A stretch of DNA of 6,818 nt from an uncultured Eubacterium sp. (GTDB lineage: Bacteria > Bacillota > Clostridia > Lachnospirales > Lachnospiraceae). The notes under the pieces were generated by a model. The model was not told the origin of the DNA. It made no database searches and saw only the letters and a program-made list of their open reading frames with translations. The stretch spans positions 1 through 6,818 of the forward strand of contig CAJGDH010000101.1 of the NCBI GenBank assembly GCA_904502145.1. The letters run 5' to 3'. Below, one piece after another: positions 1 through 5,907 of the stretch; the stretch's first letter is position 1; every line of letters starts with the position of its first letter. The position numbers were made by a program, and so were the translations under genes.

Positions 1-2
1 CC

Positions 3-530
3 AACAATGCCAGGAAGCTCAGGGATTTCGTCGTAAAGAAAGGCAAGAAAAACAAGGACGGCGAGGGTAAGACCTACTATGCTCTCCAGTATACCTGGTA
101 CGACGAGGAATCCACGGAGTACAAGGCTACCATCACGGCCTACAAGGGTAAGTACGGTATGGAGTTTATCTATAACGTAAGTCCTGATACTGCGGAAGGA
201 AACAGCGAGAAATATTCTATGAGCATTGACCTGGTGAAGAAGACGACAGGTTCATTTGCCCGGAGCGCAGTCCATGGCTGGGATGACGGCGGTTTTGACT
301 GTTCCGGATCCATCAGTACCTCTTTTGACGGGAAAGGCGGCGGGCTGAAGGTCAGCACCTATACCAATATTGACTCAGAAGGCGGGTATGACAGTGTCGA
401 AGATCCCGGTTCCTATTCCACGTCTGTAGGCGCGTCATTCAAGGAAGCCTTCCAGGCTTATGACAAGCTGCTGAAGAAGAAAAAAGCCGGGGTCACCATG
501 AAAACCATCGGCTTTGCCAAATATAAATGA
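3..530 (+). CDS. Hypothetical protein, C-terminal part (5' end outside window)
   Basis: The reading frame is open from base 3 to a TGA at 528-530, giving 175 residues with no start visible; an internal ATG at 159 is not a convincing start because the frame continues upstream with the same character. I do not recognise the family. The segment is rich in Ser, Gly, Tyr, Thr and Lys, with alternating polar/aromatic stretches that look beta-rich (for example YYALQYTWYDEE near the left end). Then comes a Gly/Ser/Asp-rich middle and a more helical Lys-rich tail containing LLKKKK. It has one Cys and no membrane segment in the visible part. Such composition is common in secreted or lipid-anchored Firmicute proteins, but the signal peptide that would prove this would lie upstream. 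It ends 42 nt before pyrH with no terminator between them, so co-transcription is plausible. Codon use resembles the neighbours. That it is a gene is fairly sure; its function is unknown. Confidence 0.75.
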   Translation, partial: NNARKLRDFVVKKGKKNKDGEGKTYYALQYTWYDEESTEYKATITAYKGKYGMEFIYNVSPDTAEGNSEKYSMSIDLVKKTTGSFARSAVHGWDDGGFDCSGSISTSFDGKGGGLKVSTYTNIDSEGGYDSVEDPGSYSTSVGASFKEAFQAYDKLLKKKKAGVTMKTIGFAKYK

Positions 531-546
531 TCGGATCAGATCAGAA

Positions 547-594
547 ATTAAGAAACTTGTACTGGAGGACATATGCTGGATATTAAGAAACTTG
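547..594 (+). repeat. 13-bp direct repeat bracketing the pyrH ribosome binding site and start
   Basis: The sequence ATTAAGAAACTTG occurs at 547-559 in the leader and again at 582-594 inside codons 4-8 of pyrH, 35 bp apart. The GGAGG at 564-568 and the ATG at 573-575 lie between the copies. The match is exact over 13 bases and stops at both edges. The offset is not a multiple of three. It could be a short local duplication or chance; no function is evident. Confidence 0.6.
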
Positions 595-1289
595 ACCGTG
601 TTTTACTGAAGCTTAGTGGAGAGGCCCTCGCCGGGGATAAGAAGACAGGCTTTGACGAAGCCACCGTACTGGATGTGGCCGGACAGGTGAAAGCCCTGGT
701 GGATTCCGGCGTTCAGGTCGCCATCGTGATCGGGGGCGGGAATTTCTGGAGAGGAAGGACCAGCGAGAACATGGACCGTACCAAGGCGGACCAGATCGGT
801 ATGCTGGCCACGGTGATGAACTGCATCTACGTGGCGGACATGTTCCGTCATACAGGGCTTAAGACCAGGGTTTACACCCCATTCTCCTGCGGATCCTTCA
901 CTCAGCTTTTCGATAAGACGGATGCGGTTGACTGCCTGGAGCAGGGATATGTCACCTTCTTTGCAGGAGGTACAGGACACCCCTATTTCTCCACGGATAC
1001 CGCCACTGCATTGAGGGCCGTCGAGATCGGCGCTGACGCCATCCTTCTGGCCAAGGCCATCGACGGTGTCTACGACAGCGATCCCAAGATCAACCCGGAT
1101 GCAGTGAAATACGACCGGATCTCCCTGCAGGAAGTACTGGACCAGAAACTCGGTGTGATCGATCTTACGGCCACGATTATGTGCCTGGAAAATAAAATGC
1201 CCCTGATCCTGTTCGGACTCAATGAGGACAACAGTATCGTCAATACCATCAACGGAAAGTTTAACGGTACCATCATTACCGTAGAGTAA
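573..1289 (+). CDS. pyrH: UMP kinase (uridylate kinase)
   Basis: This cytoplasmic amino-acid-kinase-fold enzyme phosphorylates UMP to UDP with ATP, feeding UTP/CTP synthesis; bacterial PyrH is typically a hexamer. The product is 238 residues, normal for the family. The N-terminal KLSGEAL (13-19) and the glycine-rich GGGNFWRG (54-61) form the phosphate-binding region. GGTGHPYFSTDTA (132-144) is the UMP-binding signature, and DGVYDSDP (164-171) is the nucleotide-site motif. The middle, around TPFSCGSFTQLFDK, differs from the usual segment of Bacillus or E. coli PyrH and fits the form I recall from Lachnospiraceae. The ATG at 573 has GGAGG at 564-568, only 4 nt away. The gene follows an unknown gene by 42 nt and precedes frr by 32 nt, the usual pyrH-frr pairing. 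No promoter is obvious in the spacer. Confidence 0.96.
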   Translation: MLDIKKLDRVLLKLSGEALAGDKKTGFDEATVLDVAGQVKALVDSGVQVAIVIGGGNFWRGRTSENMDRTKADQIGMLATVMNCIYVADMFRHTGLKTRVYTPFSCGSFTQLFDKTDAVDCLEQGYVTFFAGGTGHPYFSTDTATALRAVEIGADAILLAKAIDGVYDSDPKINPDAVKYDRISLQEVLDQKLGVIDLTATIMCLENKMPLILFGLNEDNSIVNTINGKFNGTIITVE

Positions 1290-1321
1290 CCCGTGATCAA
1301 CGGATTTGAGGAGGAGTATCC

Positions 1322-1867
1322 ATGATTGACAAATATGAAGAGAAGATGAAAAAATCCCTGAACAGCCTGGACCAGGAATATAATTCCATCCGCGCCGGAA
1401 GAGCCAATCCCCATGTACTGGACAAAGTGAGAGTGGATTATTACGGAACTCCCACACCCATCCAGCAGGTGGGCAACATCGCGGTTCCCGAGCCGCGCAT
1501 GATCACCATCCAGCCCTGGGAGCGTTCCCTGATCAAACCCATCGAGAAAGCTATCCAGACATCTGACATCGGAATCCATCCTTCCAATGACGGCCAGGTG
1601 ATCCGCCTCGTCTTCCCCGAGCTGACCGAGGAACACAGAAAAGAACTGGTCAAAGACGTGAAGAAGAAAGCGGAGTCCGCCAAGGTAGCCATCCGCAATA
1701 TCCGCCGTGATGCCAACGATTATTTCAAGAAGGCACAGAAGAAGAGTGAGATCACGGAAGACGAATTAAAAGACAACGAGAAAAAAGTACAGAAACTCAC
1801 GGATAAATATATCAAAGAAGTGGATGCCCTGATGGACAAAAAGTCCCAGGAGATCCTGACGGTTTGA
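1322..1867 (+). CDS. frr: Ribosome recycling factor
   Basis: RRF acts with EF-G to split the post-termination ribosome into subunits so it can be reused. The 181-residue product is close to the usual 185. It shows the two-domain pattern: an N-terminal helix ending in SIRAGRANP (22-30), a compact beta domain over about residues 31-104 (containing the TPTPIQQVGNIAVPEPR stretch), then a long charged helical return forming the three-helix bundle. That return carries the conserved IRNIRRDAND (124-133), whose arginines contact the ribosome in known RRFs. The ATG at 1322 is preceded by a strong GAGGAGGAG at 1308-1316. The stop is a tandem TGA-TAA (1865-1870). An intrinsic terminator begins 15 nt after the TGA, so this is the last gene of its transcription segment unless there is read-through. 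Confidence 0.97.
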   Translation: MIDKYEEKMKKSLNSLDQEYNSIRAGRANPHVLDKVRVDYYGTPTPIQQVGNIAVPEPRMITIQPWERSLIKPIEKAIQTSDIGIHPSNDGQVIRLVFPELTEEHRKELVKDVKKKAESAKVAIRNIRRDANDYFKKAQKKSEITEDELKDNEKKVQKLTDKYIKEVDALMDKKSQEILTV

Positions 1868-1882
1868 TAAACTTGATTTTGC

Positions 1883-1913
1883 CCGGCAGCCGGTTGACCG
1901 GCTGCTGGTTTTT
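1883..1913 (+). terminator. Intrinsic terminator between frr and uppS
   Basis: An 11-bp stem (1883-1893 with 1898-1908, all Watson-Crick except one G-T wobble) is closed by the loop TTGA. TTTTTCTTCT follows directly from 1909. The stem is GC-rich and sits 15 nt past the frr stop, a textbook Rho-independent shape. It divides a cluster that is often transcribed as one unit, so uppS either has its own promoter or depends on partial read-through. No convincing -35/-10 pair is visible in the remaining 66 nt. Confidence 0.9.
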
Positions 1914-1966
1914 CTTCTGACAGGATTTTCTTTTGCTTCAAAAAAGGAGATTCCGAAGGAGAGGAC

Positions 1967-1971
1967 GGAGG
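1967..1971 (+). promoter_or_regulatory. Ribosome binding site fixing the GTG start of uppS
   Basis: GGAGG lies 8 nt before the GTG at 1980. An in-frame TGA at 1974-1976 lies just upstream of that GTG, and no ATG occurs in frame before the catalytic region. GTG 1980 is therefore the only sensible start. Confidence 0.85.
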
Positions 1972-1979
1972 TGTGACCG

Positions 1980-2705
1980 GTGAAAACGGAGATAGACGGA
2001 AAAACCTACCAGGTGCCTGTTCATGTCGCCATCATTCTTGACGGGAACGGAAGATGGGCCAAAAAGAGGTTTCTCCCACGTAACGTGGGCCATGCGGAAG
2101 GAGCGAAGACCGTGGAGCAGATCTGCGAGGACGCGTGGGACCTGGGGATCAAATATCTGACGGTCTATGCATTTTCCACGGAGAACTGGAAGCGTCCGCC
2201 AAAGGAAGTGAACGCTCTGATGAAGCTTCTTCGCAAATATCTGGTGGACTGTATCGAGAGGACCAGCAAGAACAATATGAGGGTCCGGGTGATCGGAGAC
2301 AGGACCCGGCTGGATGAGGATATACGAAGCTCCATCGAGGAGCTGGAGAGGGTCTCGGCGGCCAATACGGGTCTGAATTTCACCATTGCCCTCAATTACG
2401 GCAGCAGGGATGAGATGATCCGGGCCATGAAAGCCATGAGCAGGGATTACCGGGATGGAAGATTCCCGGAGGAAGAGATTACGGAAGAAAAATTCTCCTC
2501 CTACCTGGACACCGCTGACATCCCCGATCCGGACCTCATGATCCGCACCAGCGGGGAACAGAGATTGTCGAACTGGCTGCTCTGGCAGCTGGCCTATGCG
2601 GAATTCTATTTCACGGATGTGCTCTGGCCGGACTTCAACAAGAAGGAACTGGAGAAGGCCATCATTTATTTCAATACCAGAGAAAGAAGATTCGGAGGCG
2701 TTTAG
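1980..2705 (+). CDS. uppS: Undecaprenyl diphosphate synthase (cis-prenyltransferase)
   Basis: UppS adds eight isopentenyl units in cis to farnesyl diphosphate, making the C55 carrier lipid for peptidoglycan and wall polymers at the inner face of the membrane. The product is 241 residues from a GTG start, normal length. HVAIILDGNGRWA (15-27) holds the catalytic Asp21 and the diphosphate-binding loop; the family usually has Met where Leu20 stands. GHAEG (37-41) and FSTENWKRP (65-73) are conserved substrate-site segments. RTSGEQRLSN (189-198) supplies Arg189 and Arg195 for isopentenyl diphosphate binding, and Glu208 completes the metal site. Their spacing (6 and 13) matches Arg194/Arg200/Glu213 of the E. 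coli enzyme. It is the first gene after the frr terminator, and cdsA begins 8 nt after its stop, suggesting coupled translation. Its substrates derive from the pathway of the nearby dxr and ispG. Confidence 0.97.
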   Translation: MKTEIDGKTYQVPVHVAIILDGNGRWAKKRFLPRNVGHAEGAKTVEQICEDAWDLGIKYLTVYAFSTENWKRPPKEVNALMKLLRKYLVDCIERTSKNNMRVRVIGDRTRLDEDIRSSIEELERVSAANTGLNFTIALNYGSRDEMIRAMKAMSRDYRDGRFPEEEITEEKFSSYLDTADIPDPDLMIRTSGEQRLSNWLLWQLAYAEFYFTDVLWPDFNKKELEKAIIYFNTRERRFGGV

Positions 2706-2713
2706 GAAAGTCT

Positions 2714-3523
2714 ATGTTTAAACAGAGATTGATCAGCGGAATCATCCTGGTGATCATCGCTTTGGTCACCCTCTATTTCGGAGGACTGCTGACCTTCGTG
2801 GTGGTGGCGGGGATATCCCTGATCGGAGATTATGAGTTGATGAGGGTGATCGGCAAGGAGAGATCGGCTCTGGCCGTGATCATATACACAGGAAGCATCC
2901 TCTACTATCTGCTCTTCCTTCTGGACCTGCAGAGGTACATTCTTCCCCTGGTCATCCTGGTTCTGATCGTGCTGCTCGCCGTCTATGTCTTTACCTTTCC
3001 CAGATATGAATTCTACCAGGTGGCAGTCTCTTTCTTCTGCCTGTTTTATGTCACGATAATGTTGTCCTACATCTACCAGATCCGTATCCTGGACAACGGG
3101 GGCTATAAGGTTGTGCTTCTCTTTCTGGCTGCCTGGGGGAATGATACCCTGGCCTACTGTGCAGGCCGCCTCTTCGGAAAGCACAAGATGTCCCCGGCGC
3201 TCAGCCCCAAAAAGACGGTGGAAGGCGCTGTGGGCGGCGTGCTGGGAGCAGGGCTTCTGGGTGCCCTTTACGGACTGTTCGCGGAACATCAGATCTCGGA
3301 ATCCTTCAATATGGTCATCGTTTTTGCCGTGATCTGTGCCGTGGGAGGCCTGATCAGCATCATCGGAGACCTGGCTGCTTCCGCCATCAAGAGAAATTAC
3401 GAGGTAAAGGATTACGGAACACTGATCCCCGGCCACGGAGGGATCCTGGACCGGTTTGACAGTATCATATTTATCGCGCCGATCATCTATTACATGCTGA
3501 TCACCGTGATTTCCATCGGCTGA
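2714..3523 (+). CDS. cdsA: Phosphatidate cytidylyltransferase (CDP-diacylglycerol synthase)
   Basis: CdsA is an integral membrane enzyme that joins CTP and phosphatidic acid to give CDP-diacylglycerol and pyrophosphate, the branch point for phosphatidylglycerol and related lipids. The 269-residue product is very hydrophobic, with several membrane segments: the first near residues 6-35, a pair near 55-95, others near 105-120, 130-150, 170-190 and 200-220, and one at the C-terminus. The family signature is complete at residues 223-249: SAIKR, then KD, then PGHGGILDRFD with the catalytic Asp and His. SPKKTVEG in the preceding cytoplasmic loop is also typical. The ATG at 2714 has an AGGAAAG 3 nt upstream, a somewhat close ribosome site, and the gene starts 8 nt after uppS. 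It is the standard partner of uppS in this cluster. Confidence 0.96.
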   Translation: MFKQRLISGIILVIIALVTLYFGGLLTFVVVAGISLIGDYELMRVIGKERSALAVIIYTGSILYYLLFLLDLQRYILPLVILVLIVLLAVYVFTFPRYEFYQVAVSFFCLFYVTIMLSYIYQIRILDNGGYKVVLLFLAAWGNDTLAYCAGRLFGKHKMSPALSPKKTVEGAVGGVLGAGLLGALYGLFAEHQISESFNMVIVFAVICAVGGLISIIGDLAASAIKRNYEVKDYGTLIPGHGGILDRFDSIIFIAPIIYYMLITVISIG

Positions 3524-3589
3524 TCCCCCGGGGCGAATGCGCCTTTCGGACCTGCCGGTGATCTTGCCGCCCGATGAGAGCGGCTGATT

Positions 3590-3593
3590 GGAG
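3590..3593 (+). promoter_or_regulatory. Ribosome binding site that decides the dxr start
   Basis: GGAG at 3590-3593 lies 9 nt before the ATG at 3603. An upstream in-frame TTG at 3588 overlaps this motif and has only a poor site of its own (GAGAG at 3576-3580). An in-frame TGA at 3585-3587 blocks any longer version. The ATG is therefore preferred. Confidence 0.7.
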
Positions 3594-3602
3594 AAAAAAT
3601 AC

Positions 3603-4751
3603 ATGAAACATTTATCCATATTGGGTTCCACGGGTTCCATCGGAACACAGACCCTGGAAGTGGTCCGGGAACACCCGGAGGAATTATGTGTAACCGCCCT
3701 GGCTGCCGGCCGCAACAAAGACAGGCTCAGGGAGCAGATCATTGAATTTAAGCCCAGGCTGGCCAGCCTTGATGATCCTGAGGCTGCCCGGGAGCTGCAG
3801 GAAGAGTTCAAAGACTCTCCTGTGGAGATCCTCTGCGGAAAGGACGGCCTCATGGCGGCAGCAGGGATCGATGAAGCGGACATCGTGGTCACCGCCGTCG
3901 TGGGAATGATGGGGATCTCCCCCACCATGGAAGCCATAAAGAAAGGGAAGGATATCGCCCTGGCCAACAAGGAGACCCTGGTGACCGCCGGCCACCTGAT
4001 CATACCCATGGCCAAAGAGTACGGCGTCCGCATCCTTCCGGTGGATTCGGAGCATTCCGCCATCTTCCAGTGCCTCCGGGGAAACAGGCATGAGGATATC
4101 GACAAACTTCTGATCACCGCTTCGGGGGGACCCTTCCGGGGAAAGACCAGGGAGGATCTGGAGAAAGTTACCCTCCAGGATGCCCTGAAGCATCCCAACT
4201 GGGCCATGGGGCAGAAGATCACCATCGACTCCTCCACCATGGTCAACAAAGGACTGGAGGTCATGGAAGCCCACTGGCTCTTCTCGGTGGATTACGACAG
4301 GATCCAGGTGGTGGTTCAGCCCCAGAGCATCATCCATTCCATGGTCCAGTTCGTGGACGGGGCAGTACTGGCACAGCTGGGGACCCCGGATATGAAAGTG
4401 CCCATCGAATACGCCCTCTTTTATCCCGAGAGGAGGTCTCTGGCCGGCGGACGGCTGGATTTCGCCGCCTTAAAGAGTATACATTTTGAAGAACCGGATC
4501 CGGATACCTTCCGGGGACTGGGTCTGGCGCTGGAGGCAGGCAGGACCGGAGGCAGCATGCCCACGGTCTTTAACGCAGCAAATGAAAGGGCAGTAGCCCT
4601 GTTTCTGAAAGAGAAGATCAGGTATACCGACATCGTCAGGATCATCGGGGAATGCATGGACAGACATCAGCTGATCCCGGATCCCGGACTGGAACAGATC
4701 CTGGAGACGGAGCAGTGGGTATACCGGACCATCGAAGGGATGGATATCTGA
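3603..4751 (+). CDS. dxr: 1-deoxy-D-xylulose 5-phosphate reductoisomerase
   Basis: Dxr converts DXP to 2-C-methyl-D-erythritol 4-phosphate with NADPH and a divalent metal, the committed step of the MEP isoprenoid pathway, in the cytoplasm. It is the target of fosmidomycin. From ATG 3603 the product is 382 residues, normal length. It opens with the dinucleotide-binding loop GSTGSIG (8-14) right after a short beta strand, as family members do; starting at TTG 3588 would only add five residues. ALANKETLV belongs to the cofactor site. The metal ligands are Asp148 and Glu150 in VDSEHSA and Glu219 in NKGLEVMEAHWLF, matching Asp150/Glu152/Glu231 in E. coli. QPQSIIHSMV and LAQLGTPDM are further conserved blocks. 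The 79-nt gap after cdsA holds only short weak hairpins and no T-tract. rseP follows after 20 nt, so all are likely one transcript. Confidence 0.97.
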   Translation: MKHLSILGSTGSIGTQTLEVVREHPEELCVTALAAGRNKDRLREQIIEFKPRLASLDDPEAARELQEEFKDSPVEILCGKDGLMAAAGIDEADIVVTAVVGMMGISPTMEAIKKGKDIALANKETLVTAGHLIIPMAKEYGVRILPVDSEHSAIFQCLRGNRHEDIDKLLITASGGPFRGKTREDLEKVTLQDALKHPNWAMGQKITIDSSTMVNKGLEVMEAHWLFSVDYDRIQVVVQPQSIIHSMVQFVDGAVLAQLGTPDMKVPIEYALFYPERRSLAGGRLDFAALKSIHFEEPDPDTFRGLGLALEAGRTGGSMPTVFNAANERAVALFLKEKIRYTDIVRIIGECMDRHQLIPDPGLEQILETEQWVYRTIEGMDI

Positions 4752-4756
4752 GACAG

Positions 4757-4762
4757 AAAGGA
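4757..4762 (+). promoter_or_regulatory. Ribosome binding site for the TTG start of rseP
   Basis: AAAGGA lies 9 nt before the TTG at 4772. An in-frame TAG at 4763-4765 excludes a longer protein, and the active-site HExxH begins at residue 17, which excludes a shorter one. The TTG start is therefore effectively forced. Confidence 0.8.
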
Positions 4763-4771
4763 TAGTCGCTA

Positions 4772-5806
4772 TTGAAAATCGTAATTGCTTTAATCATATT
4801 CAGTCTGATCATCTTGTTTCATGAGTTCGGACATTTCCTCTTTGCCAAGCTGAACGGCATCTGTGTGGAAGAATTTGCCCTGGGTCTGGGCCCTACCATC
4901 ATCGGTTTCCAGAAGGGTGAGACCAAGTACGGGATCAAGTGCCTCCCCTTTGGCGGATGCTGTATGATGCTGGGAGAGGACGGGGAAAACGATGACCCCA
5001 GAGCCTTCGGGAGCAAATCTCCCCTGGCCCGTTTCTCGGTCATCTTTGCCGGCCCCTTTTTCAACTTTATCCTGGCCTTTGTCCTGGCCCTTTTCGTCAT
5101 CGGTTTCGGCGGGGCGGACCCGGCGGTGATCGGTACGGTGGAGAAGGACAGCGGTGCCTATGAGGCCGGCCTTCGTGAGGGAGACCGTATCACCCACCTG
5201 AACGGATCCCGCATCTACAACTATCGGGAGATCAGTCTCTACAATATGATGAACACGGACAAGGCCGATGTGGATGTGACCTATGTCCGGGGACAGGAGA
5301 AAAACACCGTCACTGTCCACCGTAAAGCGGGGGAGGCCGGTTATTATATCCTGGGCATCACCATGACGGAGGATACGAAGCAGAATCCCCTGGGGGTTCT
5401 GAAATACAGCCTCCTGGAGGTGAGGTATCAGATCAAGACCACCTTCACCAGTCTGGCCTATCTGATCAGCGGAAAGGCTTCCCTTAATGATATGTCAGGC
5501 CCTGTGGGGATCGTCAACATGATCGGAGACACCTATGAGGAATCCCTGTCCTACGGATATCTCGTGGTGATCCTCAATCTTTTAAGCTTCTCCATTCTTC
5601 TCTCCGCCAATCTGGGAGTGATGAACCTCCTGCCCCTGCCTGCATTGGACGGCGGCCGGATCCTTTTCATCCTCGTGGAGATCATCCGCGGAAAGAAGAT
5701 CGACCCGGAGAAGGAAGGGATGGTCCACCTGGCAGGCATTGTTGTCCTGCTGGCCCTGATGGTGGTGATCATGGGGAATGATATCCGCAACATTATCTTC
5801 AGATAG
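4772..5806 (+). CDS. rseP: RIP (site-2) metalloprotease, RseP/RasP family
   Basis: This intramembrane zinc protease cuts transmembrane segments of its substrates. In Firmicutes, relatives (RasP) process anti-sigma factors, signal-peptide remnants and division proteins; the substrate here cannot be told. The 344-residue product has HEFGH (17-21) inside the first membrane segment, giving two zinc ligands and the catalytic Glu18. A second hydrophobic segment follows near 88-112 (FAGPFFNFILAF). One PDZ domain spans about 118-190 with GLREGD (133-138). A third membrane segment near 262-285 leads into NLLPLPALDGGR (285-296), where Asp293 is the third zinc ligand, and a final segment lies near 318-338. 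E. coli RseP is longer, with two PDZ domains; the single-PDZ form is usual in Clostridia. Cys31, Cys57, Cys63 and Cys64 cluster in the loop after the active-site helix. The start is a TTG. Confidence 0.96.
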   Translation: MKIVIALIIFSLIILFHEFGHFLFAKLNGICVEEFALGLGPTIIGFQKGETKYGIKCLPFGGCCMMLGEDGENDDPRAFGSKSPLARFSVIFAGPFFNFILAFVLALFVIGFGGADPAVIGTVEKDSGAYEAGLREGDRITHLNGSRIYNYREISLYNMMNTDKADVDVTYVRGQEKNTVTVHRKAGEAGYYILGITMTEDTKQNPLGVLKYSLLEVRYQIKTTFTSLAYLISGKASLNDMSGPVGIVNMIGDTYEESLSYGYLVVILNLLSFSILLSANLGVMNLLPLPALDGGRILFILVEIIRGKKIDPEKEGMVHLAGIVVLLALMVVIMGNDIRNIIFR

Positions 5807-5827
5807 ACAAAATATATTGAAACGGAA

Positions 5828-5894
5828 AGGAGCTGCTGTGCCTGAAAGAACTTCACTGATCTGCCGGGTTTGACGACGGCTCCTGTTTTTTTTT
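5828..5894 (+). terminator. Terminator-like imperfect hairpin with T9 tract in the ispG leader (possible attenuator)
   Basis: AGGAGCTG at 5828-5835 pairs with CGGCTCCT at 5877-5884 (8 bp, one G-T wobble). After one mismatch, 5837-5839 pairs with 5873-5875. A further weak helix (5840-5844 with 5865-5869, two wobbles) can stack inside. One G and then nine T residues (5886-5894) follow. The long imperfect stem makes it less certain than the terminator after frr. Its position only 13 nt before the ispG ATG suggests conditional termination rather than a simple end of operon. An 11-codon ORF runs through the hairpin. Confidence 0.5.
5838..5873 (+). CDS. Possible 11-codon leader peptide upstream of ispG
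   Basis: A GTG at 5838 with AAAGGAG at 5826-5832 (5-nt spacing) opens an 11-codon frame, MPERTSLICRV, ending at TGA 5871-5873. The ribosome site is as good as those of the real genes here. The ORF lies inside the terminator-like hairpin: its ribosome site forms the 5' arm and its stop codon lies in the extended 3' arm. A ribosome on it would therefore disturb the stem. No run of one amino acid is present to name a sensed signal. It is too short to judge by coding statistics and may be chance. Confidence 0.25.
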   Translation: MPERTSLICRV

Positions 5895-5907
5895 GAGGAG
5901 GGAAAAA

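Noticed and set aside
603..1457. A 284-codon minus-strand frame opposite pyrH and frr
   Set aside because: It is antisense to conserved genes on both sides of their junction, with no recognisable motif in the translation.
1917..1946. CTGACA as a possible -35 box for uppS
   Set aside because: It matches TTGACA at five of six positions, but at 16-18 nt downstream there are only runs of A with neither key T of a -10 box. I cannot support a promoter.
2075..2089. Perfect inverted repeat CCCACGT-A-ACGTGGG within uppS
   Set aside because: About one such 7-bp inverted repeat is expected by chance in a window this size, and it falls in a conserved coding segment (LPRNVG), so no operator is claimed.
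3527..3584. Short hairpins in the cdsA-dxr gap (GGCG/CGCC near 3532-3543; GCCGC/GCGGC at 3566-3570 and 3580-3584)
   Set aside because: The stems are only 4-5 bp and no T-tract follows, so they do not support a terminator or riboswitch.
3537..3587. A 16-codon ATG frame in the cdsA-dxr gap (MRLSDLPVILPPDESG)
   Set aside because: It has no proper ribosome site and its length is common by chance in GC-rich sequence. It ends just before the dxr start in the same frame, but nothing else suggests translation.
2702..4264. A 520-codon open frame on the minus strand across cdsA and dxr
   Set aside because: It lies wholly opposite two well-conserved genes and crosses their junction. Its translation is low-complexity (Ser, His, Asp and Gln runs) with no recognisable domain. 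Long antisense frames are expected opposite GC-rich codon use.
4494..4503. 10-bp palindrome CCGGATCCGG within dxr
   Set aside because: It is in coding sequence and fits the abundance of GATC and CCGG here; there is no sign of function.
5813..5818. TATATT as a possible -10 box for ispG
   Set aside because: No acceptable -35 hexamer lies 16-18 nt upstream, inside the end of rseP.
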